A DNA stretch of 64,000 nt. Origin: Aphrophora alni (Eukaryota; Arthropoda; Insecta; Hemiptera; Aphrophoridae). The translations under genes and the position numbers were made by a program. The stretch is from assembly GCA_963513935.1 (NCBI GenBank), contig OY740768.1, positions 66,514,231-66,578,230 of the forward strand, written 5' to 3'. Shown piece by piece: positions 28,456-41,700 of this stretch (position 1 is the first letter of the stretch; every line of letters begins with the position of its first letter). Below the pieces are notes generated by a model, which was not told where the DNA came from, searched no databases, and saw only the letters and a list, made by a program, of their open reading frames with translations.

Positions 28456-31400
28456 ACACACACACACACACTCTAACTCTCCAACTCTGTTCTTTCGCCC
28501 CATCTTTTAATTCCTCCCCATCTATCACTCCCCATCCTCTGCCTTCCAATTCATCTCTACCCATCTTACTCTCCACTCTCTCTCCCTCACCATCTCTCCC
28601 TCCTCATCTCGCTCTCTCTCCCTCCGTCCCACTTTCCTTCCCGCCTTCTCTCTCTCTCCTTTCTCATCTCACTCTCTCCCCCCTTTCGCACAAACGCGCG
28701 TACGCGCGCGTGCGCGCACACACACACACAAAACTATTGTCGAGGCAAAAACAATAACCGGATAGAAGTTGTTTATTTTATTTGATTTATTTTCCAAATA
28801 CACACACAAAATGAAATCAGTAAAAACATTCAATCATATACAAAAATAAAATACAAACTATGACATAATAATAATAATCTTAACTAAAATGAAAATCTTC
28901 ATTTTGTATTTGGGCTGAGTACCTCAATAGCAAAAGGCTGTGTTGAGGTTAGGTTTGGTTTAGAATACTGATTCAGGGATAACTGACTCTACTAATAAAA
29001 CAATCAAATAAATATGTCTTATAAAAATATAACAAAATAAAAGGTCAAAAAATATTTAAAACCTGGTCCAGCTGTACTAAATAAATATTATTTTATAAGA
29101 AAAGAACTAAATACATTAATAACATAAAGTAGTAAAATAATAAATACAAAAATAAACTATAACCTAACCCAATAAAAAAAATCCACTCTTGTCAAAACCC
29201 TTAAGTTTTTTAAATATATAAAATATCCGAAATTTTTATTGTTTCTGTAATTTTATTATATAATCTAGACTCAAAAAATTATATAACGTTAAATGCCTCA
29301 TTTTGATAGAAGTATGGCCACAATCTTAACACATTAACCTATTGAAATAAACTTAAGCACCTCTACTTCTAACATAAAATATCCTTAAATCCTAAAATTA
29401 TATCCAATTTCACAGGAAGGAGTAGAATATCAATCTTTACATTATGTATAAAAACACTTCGACTAACTCTCAGAGGACAGATTCAGTCTGCTCATAAATG
29501 CGGACTGGGGGATTAGGTTTAGAACAGGGAACTGTTTAAACAACATGTAAAGTTAAAATACGTGCATTAGTTTATTATACAATATGTTATATTAAACATT
29601 TTACAAAACTTTTTAATTTTGAAATTTTAAGAAAATTTTATTTTTCTTAAAAATAAACTGCACGAACATTGCACTACATTTCTTACAGACCTAAAAAACA
29701 AAACAAAAATATGCATAGGCTTCTCAGAATTATTCATTACGGTGAGAAGCTTTAAAAATGAACCATGGACGTTATCTTGATTGATCGAATATAAAAAATA
29801 TCAAAATCGGCTCAAATTATATTGACTAAATTTTGCTAAATATGAAGGTCAACGTTACTTTTTCTAATTATATTTCTACATTTTGTTTCATTTGCACTAA
29901 TTTTCAGTCCTGCTTTACGTCGTTCTATTGAAATTTGCAAATGCTAATTTACTTAAAACTGTAAAGGAAAGAATATTTCATAGGAGAATTGTAAAACAAT
30001 TTCTCATATTGGTGGTTTTTTTTAACCATCGCTGTTATTATTACCTTCACAAAGAAAGGCACAAAATGCTCCTCAACATAAAAACAAAATCAACAACACT
30101 ATAACCAGTTTACAGACCTAAACATAGATAAACAATAACATATCATATTACAGTGCTGTAGAGAGACCCTGCAAACAAGTTAACAATAATAAACTTTGAG
30201 CGAATTTAATAAAAATATCAGGGCTTTAAAATGGCCTCAGAACGAGTTAACAAGGATATACTTTAATAGATAACAAAATATAATATTAGCGGCCTGTAAA
30301 GAGGCCTCTGCAACAATTGAATCGAAATATTATTTCAGGTGATGCAAAAAGATTAACACCCTATCTACCGTCTTGGGATTATCATCCAACATCGCCTGAA
30401 TGTAATTGCGTAGGACAATTCCCCTACGTACACTTCTCAGAATAACACACCCCATGAAGATGTAAAATACCCTCTCAAATTATTGGCATTGCGGCAGATT
30501 TCCGTATTCTATCAGAAATCCATTAGTAACCGTGGAATGGCCTCTTCAAACGGGTAATCACCATTTCCTCTCATCAACAGGCACGAAAAGATAAACTCCA
30601 CGGACGCTCGGTATCCATGACCTCCATCAGTTTATTGGACATAATTGTTGTCCATTCTTCTTCCCACTGACCAAGCAACATAAGTTTAACTACCGCTAGC
30701 AAGTCAGATCCTATAACGCGCTGCATGATTGGTATCAGATTGTAGTTTCCTTATATGCTTCGTCTGGCTTTGCGTTTCCATTTATTCAGCAATGTTCAAG
30801 TCCCCAGCAAAACCAAAATCTGAAATCTGTGTATGGAACTCAGAATATCCGTATTCAGCCAAAGGATTATTAAATACAATGTTGTAAATTTGCAAAGCAC
30901 ACTAGTGATAGAAATGGAACGGTAACTTTTATGTCCTGGTTCAGCTTTTTCTTTATGTGGTTTGAAGAGGAATTACTGTAGCCTCCAACCAAACATCGGG
31001 AAAACATTGCCCCCCCAAATATACGATTCTATACTTTAAGGAAAGTTAGCTACTCCGACATTGGGAGGTCTTTAATTTCAAACAAATTATGTTATCAGGG
31101 CCTAGGACGGAATCCTTCCTGACAACAAAGCAGACTTCAATTCCTATAAGGAAAATGAAGTATTTAATGGACATTCATTCGACTAAACTACAGTGAAAAT
31201 AATAGGTTATTGTTAACTTGTAAATAGGGAGTAAAAAATAGTTTGCAAATGATGAGCCCAAAACATTAACAATATAAAAATTATTAGTCAAACACCACCC
31301 CACTGCTTAAGTCTCAATAAGGGAGGTGAAGGAGGAGGACAAAATACGAAAAGTAGCTTTTCCACACAGTTGACGTGAGCGTGGTTCTCGATATTGTGCC

Positions 31401-31802
31401 AATGTACCAAGTCCAAGGTTGCTTCCTATTCGTCGTGCCTTGGCTTGTGAAATTTATACCTTTCAAAATTTTCACTAGTTGGCCCTCGCTAAACGTCTTT
31501 AGATATTTACGACGTAAAGACGTAAAGAGAGAGAGCGTCACTACGTTCATAATTAGTAGGCGTAGTGGTCTCGTTGACGTTTTTGGAACGTTGTTGTCTG
31601 CTACTGTTTGTAAGGAAGTACTGTTATTGTACTGTGTTATTGTGTGTAAGCACAGAATTGTTCCTCTGTCATAACCATACATGGTTTAAACTTCTGGAAA
31701 GAATGGCATAGTCGCTTCACTGAAATGCCAAGTGAAGAAACTCTGCCTAAAAAAGAGATGTACAGTACAAATAGGAACCCTAAGAGAAGGTGAAAGCGTA
31801 TG

Positions 31803-31847
<45 letters not shown>

Positions 31848-32685
31848 ATAATAGTTTATGTGTTGTGGGTGTTGTGTATTTGACTGGGAACCGTGGGGGA
31901 TGACAACCCCTTCTTAATATGTGCTGCTAGGCTGCACCTCCCCATCAGGTTCATGTTGATGGAGCTATGTACGAGAATATACTCAATACAGTAATATTAA
32001 AAAAATAAGCCATACATTGACGATCGTATATAAGGAAATTTAAAATATTTTGCCTTTCACAAGCGAGGATAACAAAAATATGACAAGTACATAGAAACCA
32101 ATAAACAAGAAAAATGTTTCACAAAACTAATTTTATTCTACGTTCTTACATACCAAATTTAATTAAAATCGACCTAACCTTTTGGACTGAAGCGCATTGG
32201 ACGTACAGTAAACAAACGTATTTGCAAAACAATACTTGTATTTGTTATATTGTATAATCAACAGGACTCATATTGACGTAAAAACAGATATTTTAGTAAT
32301 AAAACTTTCACTTTTTCCGTTTTATTGATACTTTTTCTCATTCCTCATTTTCAAATATGTACATGGTATTTAAAACTCTACATAAAAAAAGGTTCATATG
32401 AACATTTTCAGAAATTTTCTCACGTAAGTTTGTAGTAAATATACAAGAAATAAACTTGGGTGTAATAAAAATAAGCGATGCATCAGCTGTGTCGCTGACG
32501 TTTTTGTAGGGAAAATTTTAAATGATATGTATTTCACTAGCGCTGATAATAAAAGTATGAGACGTATAAGAATTGGAAAAAAAAAGGGAAGATGTTTGTC
32601 AGTGAATAAGACATAAAATATTCCCACAAAACTAGACTCACTTCCTACAAACTAAATTTAAACAACTTTTACATATGCTCACAGA

Positions 32686-32739
<54 letters not shown>

Positions 32740-35700
32740 CATATAAACAGCTTATTTTGTTATTTTATTTATTTAGATTACTAAAAGAACCCATCTATAA
32801 ACGGTAGTCAAGTTTTATTTATAATTTTTTTATTTATTGTTTGTAAAGCTAATACTTTTTTACCAGCAAGTAATTAAAATACAATAATATTTCAAGTGAA
32901 AATATACGACCTAGACTGGGTCTCGAACCCAGAAAATGGAGTAACTCAAAAATTGCAGCAATAAAGTAAAGTCAAGTGAGAAGTCTACGCCCTGTACTGG
33001 TAAGCGACTAGGATAGCTCATTTGGTAGAGCATTGGCGAGTAAAACCAAAGGTTCTGGGTTGGATTCTCAGTCTAGGTCGTATATTTTTTCACTTGAAAC
33101 ATTATTGTATTTTATTTATGTATTTAGTTTAAACTCCAGGACTCAAACTTTATTAGAGAGGATAAATTCCCTTTTCTTCCTATTTTTTCAATTGGAAAAA
33201 TGTTAAATTATCTGACAGCAAGTGAAAATTATAATGTAAAAACCTCCACTTCCTGTTAGCAATATAACTAACGAACGGATAATCCTATTGACAGTAAATT
33301 TGAACCTGTTATTACATATATCTAAAATATTATCTGATAAGATTTTTAGGATATTTAGAAGCTGTGTAACTCAGTCTTGAGAGTTTATCTCGCAACAGTT
33401 CAGACTAGTGAACCATCAAATGTTACCAGGCTTGAATCCGGTTAATGACATTGTATGTTTTTCGTGTCCCCTCCCGTCTTCGTTAGTCTAACTTTATAAC
33501 AGTAAAAACTTTGGTGGGTAAATTTCTTAACTGCGGCCACTTTTTTTATACGATAACTTTGCTTCTATAAGTTATACAAGGTCGCGCAATATCTCATTTT
33601 ATGTAGTTTTAAATCGGCGGCCAACGATACTTATATGACGTTTCTACATAAAGTAAAAGTTAAAAGTAGTACATAAACTACGCACAAAAATACTAGACCT
33701 ATCGCTTCGCCCAGACTACACAACTGTGCTGTATTCTAGTTACTTACTCACTGGCGCTACACATCCGTGTAACTCTTGGTCTTCCTCTATCATGCTCCTC
33801 TCTTCTCCAGTTGCGTATTCACAACTGCAATGCATTTCTTCCAATTTCGTCCGCCCATCAGCTTCTAGGTCTTCCTTTTGCAACTGAAGTTTACATCCAG
33901 TATTCTTCTTTATAATAGGTCATCTTCCGTGCCACATTTCATGGCCTGCCCATCTTAGCCTATTTCCTTTAATACAATTTTTATATTTTGTTTTCTAACA
34001 AACTTTCAATCTCGCCACTACACTTTATTTTCCATTGACTCGTGTTGCACGATAAATTCTTCGTAAGTATTCTAGTTATTTAACATCAAAATAACAAAAA
34101 GATGCACACTTATTTCAATGTTCTATTTTAATGATATTAAACTGAGATAGACTATTACAATCCATCACACTGTCTTAAATACGATATTACTCAACAGTAC
34201 TCAGCGATTAAATGCTTTCTATATTGTTAAAGAATGTCTCCAAGTAAAAGTTACAACAAACCGTCTGTGGCCAACTTTACTACATACTGGGATCCTCTAC
34301 TTTAACGGTCAAAACATAAAAACATCCCGTTACTGTATCTCTACATAAAACTATACATCATCTTAGTTTTATTGTAGGCTTACGTAAGCTCTTAGCCCAT
34401 CCTAATAAAAAAGACTTGGAATTAATTCTACACGTCCTCTAAAATATTATAACACACTTAATAATGGTAGACAGCGTGTTTTATTATAGGATATTACAGA
34501 ATTATACCATGTAAACTATATATTATTACCTAGTAAATGAATAAAAAAAATTAAATTTATTGGTCTTCTAACTCTACAATATTAATATGATTAATGAAAT
34601 CGACTGATAAATAAAATTAATAATTAGTTCAACCAATATCTCTCTCTCTCTCTCTCTCACCTAACCCATTGTCTCTCTCTCTCCCCTTGTCACTCTCTCT
34701 CACCGTCTCTCTCCCTTTTTCTTTTTTTCTCTCTCACTCTCTCTTTTAGTTTCTTTCTCCTCGCTCTCTCCCATTCTAAATAATAAAGTCATTAATTCAT
34801 TCACTCAAACATAGTTGTTTTTGCAATTATTTATACAAATTTATTGCTTGTCTTTGGAGAAAAACCAGGTAATATTTCGTCTCCTTTAGAAACTTCTTAA
34901 ATTAATACAGTACACTTTTTGATCAAACTATTTTTTTTAAATGCAAGTCCTCCAAAAACGTATTGTTTGAATGGCAACCATTTATTATCAGTTAATTATC
35001 TCGTCAGATTTTCTTATCGTATCTATGATTTGAATATTCAATAATCTCTAGGACTTATAAATAAAATAATAAGTCTAATCGCTTTGACAATAGGTCAAAA
35101 CATCGATTCTAGGAAATTTAAATATCTATAAAGGAGTTACTTTCGTAACTAATTTTCAACGTTGTTTTAGGCCTATTTATGGACTACATTCTTAGATAGA
35201 TTGGGACAATTAATTGTAACAATTCACATTTTAAAGTTTGAAAAGTTACTCAAATTTCCATTGAAAAACAACAAAAAATAAATTTAAAATATAAATATTA
35301 GCATTACTTGTATGGTTTCAATATATTACTACTATACTCTGAGAAGAAACCCCTGTTTATATTAGCAAAAATGAAAAAAAGTTGTCATAATTTGTTTTTA
35401 CAAGAAGTTACAGAAGTTCGTTTTTACAATAATTAATTACATATTATCTTTATAGATTTTCGTTCTAGTCTAAACTCCTGCGATACAGTAAATTTGGTCA
35501 ACATACTGTAAAAAGTAACTTATATGTTAAAGATTAGGCTACTTATAAAACCTCAAGGAACCTATATTGCCTATTCAGCTACACCACATTTCGGGTAAAA
35601 TAAATGATTTTCCAATCACAACACAAGTAATCGTATGTTGTTGTGAATGAAAAATATTATTTTTGCTGTATGTATGACTATAAGAAAATCACCATTCAAA

Positions 35701-38700
35701 AAAAAAAGTAGCTATGTATTCTCACAAAATATTTATGAAATCGGGAGAAATATCGAACAAAAATTTAATGTTATCGTAAGTAAATAGTATAAAAAGTTTT
35801 GTAAATAGAAACACTTACCTTCCTTAGATTAATATTAAGTGGACACAAATATAGGATACATTTTTCCCCGAAGTGCCAACACAGGCGTAACACTAACTTA
35901 TATGGACACACAATCAACACGTAGCCGAAATAATGTAGTTGTCGTATTTTGGGTAAAGAAACCTAAAGTGGCTGCTCTCTACTAACTAAACTTAAACATT
36001 GAGGTGAGTGTTCCAGTGTTATAGTAACAACCTAATACAGTTTTTGTTTCATGTTTCAGATCTCTGTACGATAACAACATCCAGTCACTTGCAAACGGAA
36101 CCTTCGATACCATGAGAAGCATCGGGACTTTGTAAGTATTGCTTTTTGCTTCTATAATCTTGAATTTGTCAGTTTATTTTAATTTTTGTACTTATTTAGC
36201 CATTGATGCTGTATATCAACATTGCAGCAACTCTTGATGTACTTTATGAATACAGGTTTAGAAATATCAGAGCTAGTTTTAGAAAATATTTTCGAAACGA
36301 AAACCAGTATTTCAACAAATCGAAAATATTTAAGAAATCAAAAGATATTTTTATCAAATATCTCACTTCTCATTTATAATTCTTCAAGTAATTAGTTATA
36401 TATTTTTTATTTACTATAAAGGATAATATAGAGTACAAAAAATTTACCTTGTTTATTAATTAACCTTCACGTTCCCGAACAATGAGTAAAAACAACAGTA
36501 AAAATTAATTATAGAGACATACAATTTGTAAGTGGATCTTATGTGTTCCGATAAAGAAATCTAATGAAATCAGAAAAAATAAAAGGTAGCCTATCAACAC
36601 CTTGAACTAACTTTTTCAGACAATCAGACAAAAAACCAAACCCTAACAAACAAAAATAACTACTATACTACTTACGTGTAAGAAAGAAAAACTGTTTAAC
36701 CGTGTATTTATTGTGGTAGATAAGTTGATATAGAAGCTTACCCTTTATCAAATTTTCGCTATTATAGAAATTATTTAAAAGATGTTTAATTACAGCCTAA
36801 GCTTGCTTCGCTAGTTTCATAAACTCGACCTTAGCTTAAATCGTATGTAGTTGTATTCCAGTTTTCCATGTCGGTGTTGTAAGCCATTAGAAATATAATT
36901 AGGCTTACAAAGTACAACACCTCCAAGACGATTATTTCCGGTAAAGCCAAGGCTTAATATATCTAATGTCAAAAAATCGGACTCACACAATTGTGCATTG
37001 TTAATGCAAAGTAAAACTATAAATAATTGCATAAAATCAGTAAAATCCGTTATTCATCAAAAGTAAATAAGTCATGTCACCATTTCTACCGATATAAGTA
37101 TAAACAATTTTAAATCTAAAACTAATAGAGGAAAAGGGAAAATCTGGGCTAATTCATTTACCCCCAGACTTCTAAATTATAATAATAAAAAATACTGTAA
37201 CTTCAATTTAAATAAAAGTAGGCCTAACATGCAAGTATAAATGTATTAAAACAAAAGCTTTTAAAAGAAACTAGTGTCTTCAATTAATCTTATATATTTG
37301 TAACAATAGTAATAAAGTAAAAGTTAAGTAATATATGAAAGTGTAATTCAAAGAAATATAATAAGTGTTTACAAAAGCTGTATTTTTTAATAAAAAAATA
37401 CAAATATAATAATACGAGAACTTTTAGTGTCTATTTAAAGTGAATGAATTTTAAAACTTGATTCAAATAGAACAGAACGACATATTAAACTCGTAACGTA
37501 GACTAATAAATAATATAATGATAAATGTAAGGCACAATTTAAAAAAAAATACAATATTTATCAGAATTTGCAAAGGCATTTGTTTAAAGGAGTAGTTATC
37601 ATTCATTCTCAAAATTTAGTTAGCCTAAGTTGGATCTATAGGATATCTATGAGAGACAGCATTTTATGAGGGTTTTAAAACTGCTTCTTTCAAAGGAAGA
37701 ATATTTAAAATTAATTTTTAAATTTATGGAATTATATTTAACAAATAAAGTCTAAAATTTATAAAACAATAATTAAATATGATTAAAACTAAAAATTTGT
37801 CGTTAGTTATTATAATTATAATTTTGATATCTGTATGTGTGTGTTTGTATGTATGAAACTAGTTCGTAAATGATATGTAGACCAGTTTACAAAAGAAAAG
37901 ATTAAATTTCTGTAATTAAAAAAAGTAAGATTTTACAGTTCTGTAAGGCTTACTTTAACTTACTAAATTTTTGTATGATTTTAAAAGTTTAAAATATTAC
38001 GAAATCTCTAAAAGGGATTATTTCTGCTTGGCTGTGCTTTAGGTATTACCAATTGAATAAGGAGTAATAAATACAGAGATAAATTTGAGATTTTATTTAT
38101 CTCTACACAAGATATAATACTTGTACGATAAATATTAGTTGCCATTCAAATAATTTGCTAACGTCATATGACAAAAATTTCTTTATATATTATTTGAGTA
38201 TGCACTAGTTTCATGACTTGTAATCATTTTGTGCAGCATTAGTCGCTAAGGTAAAGCCTATACGTAAAAAAAAAACTTCTGAAAACCATTTTATGATTAA
38301 CTAATGGACGATTACCATCAAATTGTATAATCCAACTTAATTCCTGGCTATTAGAACTTCTCCTAATTTTGAAGTTATAAAAATTACGTTATTAACGATA
38401 TCTCTCTAATTTTTATAAAGTCAAAAACATATTTGAACTTGTGTTATACAAATTTTAATAGCACACACACACACACAAGCAGGACAAAGGAAAATTAATT
38501 CTCTAAGTACTATTTACAAAGGCCACCGTTACAAAATTTACCAACTCATTTTTACAAGAAACCTTTTAGTTTATATTTTAGTATCTTTCTGTTTGTCGGA
38601 TTAACAGAAAATGTAACCAAACCGTACAACGTAGAAATTTAACATGTATGTACAATATTTTGGCTCACATACAGGAAAATAGTGAGAATTTTAAATTTAT

Positions 38701-41700
38701 GCTTATTCTAAAATAAAATCTATATGTAAGTTTGTGTATTTATTTTATAAGGAAAGGGTATTAAAAGTCCTTCATTGTACAATTAAAGCTATACACTATG
38801 CCGTTATTGTATATCAAAGTTAAAACTTTGGTAAACATATTTATCTCCTCCTCCATTATGCTTTCATGGTCAGCCTTAAAATTCTTAATAAATCCATACA
38901 AATTCTCCTTCCAACCTATCAAAATAGTACGATATAGGAATTGAGCCGAATTTGAATGAATCCCCCAAAAAATGTTAATCACTATTACGTCACTAAATAT
39001 AGGTGTCGGCAATTTAACATCTCCCTCAGAATGAAGTTTACGATTGTTTAGTGCCCAAAGTGCTACTACTACTACTACCGCAACCATCGTTTGTTTCTTT
39101 TACTACTTTCGGGTGAACATTTTTAATGCTTCAGAAGACTACAGAGCGTTTATTATCTTAGTTGTTATATAGCAAAATGTTTTATTCTCTCCAACAAAAT
39201 ATTACATTAGTGCTTATCGTTCATAATCTTTCACGGAAACAAAAAATTGTGACATTTCCTAATACAAGTATTCCAGCAAAGAGTAGCTTTCAAGGTTTTA
39301 TTATAAAATTGACGTTATACAGGATCTGTGACTAATACAAAACACTTTTACGACTATACGGCGATCCAATGTTCAAAGCATGATTTCCACAAGTCCGACA
39401 AATCTGTTCGAATTATCAGAACAAAGTGGTATGAAATAACATAACGTCCCGTAAGATACTTCATTTTTTAAATTTAATACATTGTCGTGTAACAATAACT
39501 GAAGGAAACAGACAAACAGAAACATTTTAATTTTCGTAAGTCAATCAAATCGCTGATGATGATGAGTTAGATCCGATGTTTTATGTTATGATTAATGAAG
39601 CGCGGCTCCAATTCGCAAAACACCAGGTATATTGGTCTACAGAATACCGTCTCTAGCTGTATGAAAAAATAATGTTTCTGGTAATCGTATCGTGTGGCCA
39701 TTATTTGTTGACACTACTGTCAATATAAAAAGTACACCTTGGAATGTTATGTTCAGTTGACTGAGTGAGTGCAAGAACTGCTTCATTCAACGTGATGGTA
39801 GCTACATGTCACATGTAAACCGCGACTTCACTAGCTCGCGTTTATGCAGGTTGTACAGAAGAAGGAATTGATAGTACAGATATGTGCCCTGCACTTTCCC
39901 CGAATTTATCTATGGGGCTTCTTGAAGACAGTTTATGGAACAAATCCATAAATCTTTTGGACTATCTATTCAAAGTTTTATCAAGTGCATTGACTGTACC
40001 GTTTTTGCATCGAGTGTCTTCAGCATGATTACTCGAACGCAGAACTGTTCTTTACTGCGCATGGCGCTTATTTCCAACATCTTTTGGAAAGTAAATGTGT
40101 AAAGGATAAATAATAAATATAGGTTTACAAGAACCGTGTTTTGCGTTTTCATTTCTTTTCTCGTCAATTTATAAAAGCCAATGTATTGCCGCGTGATTGG
40201 CTGCCAAGTGGGCCCTCTTTCAACGAGTTGGATTTAATTTGCTTACTCTATAACTCGTATATCATTAATACAACGAAGTCGAGATTCAAAAATTGAACTT
40301 TATAGTTGACAATTAAGGTATACAATGTGAAAAACCAAGTGAAATTAGTTCACCCTTCCGAAATGACAAGACAACAGCAGGTTTTAAACCAATATGAAAA
40401 AAAAACTAATTTATCTCAATAATTGCACCATCTGTGTGATCTCATTCAAAAATCAGGTTCGAATTGCACAAAGATAAAACGAAACAAATTTAATAACGTA
40501 AATGGAATTAATTCTTCCAGCAGTCTAGTTTGTATAGATCAAATTGTACCAAAAACTGAAGTCGGAATAGTGTCTAATAATGTGTATGTCTGGGCTCAAT
40601 AGCGGGAACATATGATGTTCATACAATAACTTTTATAGCAGCGCCTTAAAATGCATAGTTTCGTTACAAAATCGTACACCACAACTTCCAATAACTTTAT
40701 AAAATCTTTGCTCATATATCGTAAGGTCCACCGAACCAAATTCAATAAAATTGTGTAAATTTGTAGGTCTGGCAATGAATGAAGGATGTAGAGTAAATAT
40801 TTACATTTACGTTTTCCTTACGTTTAGGAATTTAGTGATTTCCGTCAAATTTGCATTAAATGGTAAAGTTAGTACTTATACGGCATAAAATCTCTAAGTT
40901 ACGAAAAGCCTTAAATGATGTAAAAAAACATTTTATAATTCCTTTATATATTGAAAGGCATAGTATTAACTTCCGAGATTTATTTTTATAGCACAGTGAG
41001 TTCCGCAATAGTTTATTTCATCACTAGGGGCAAAAATGAAGCTTTTCGATACAAGCTCAAGTTTAAATTGCTCAAGCTCAAGGAAAATGAACGAGGATCG
41101 AAAAACTTCTTTTGGTCCAAGTGATGAACTATATTTTTCGTTATACTGCAAACAATATAAAAAAAAAATTTTTTAATAACTAAAATGTTATAACCTATTT
41201 ACCTTCAAATCGATGGTAACAGCTGTTTTATTGGTTATTTACAAACGAGAGTATCGGTTGATTTTATAAATGCTTTACAATCGTTAATTAATTCGTATAA
41301 ATTAAGTAACAGCTGATGACCTCGACCTCAGCTGGTGTTTTTAGGTCCTAGGACTAAAAAGAACCACTTTTGCATCTCAATGCATGTCTTCAAAACATCT
41401 GTTTTTGAAGCAGTATTAGGAAAAAGATTTTATTTACCAACCGGTTGCTGAAAATTTACAAAGGTTTTAATGGAGACCCCGAAAGTATACCGTAGAATAT
41501 CAACCATTTTTGTTTGCATGAAAATAAAATAGCAACTTTTTACAGTAAGCTCTTGCTTTTACACATATTAATTACGTAAATCCCGTATCTTTGTATTGTA
41601 TTTTTAGGTCAGACGCTCTTTTTGGACAATTGGTATAGTAAACCTGTACAACTGCTAAAATAGCATTATCATGACATCAAAACAGCATTTAAATGGAATA

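Larger units (their letters stand above)
15121..36059 (+). other. slit: slit intron between D2 LRR4 and LRR5 (20.9 kb)
   Basis: The largest intron in the window. It carries a Tc1/mariner remnant (15640-16050), a full-length mariner-type element (17385-18679), a threefold imperfect repeat (24455-24775), a degenerate DDE transposase (25030-26340), the CA/pyrimidine/CG block (28406-28730), a LINE remnant (30340-31160), microsatellites at 31806, 32683 and 34637, a tRNA-like inverted repeat (32876-33113), and an unclassified repeat (33700-33990). Stretches 18700-24400, 26400-28400, 28740-30330 and 34800-36059 show nothing recognisable. Confidence 0.7.

Noticed and set aside
31314..31682. 122-codon minus frame overlapping a 99-codon plus frame
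   Set aside because: Neither strand shows a known domain. It may be upstream debris of the LINE at 30340-31160, but I could not support that.
33006..33080. A functional tRNA gene
   Set aside because: The acceptor stem has mismatches, the anticodon arm is impaired and lacks U33, and an inverted copy of its tail is adjacent; a SINE fits better.
38761..39087. 108-codon minus frame starting [11 protein letters not shown]
   Set aside because: The valine run is a trinucleotide repeat (39060-39083); the rest has no recognisable motif and the frame lacks gene context.
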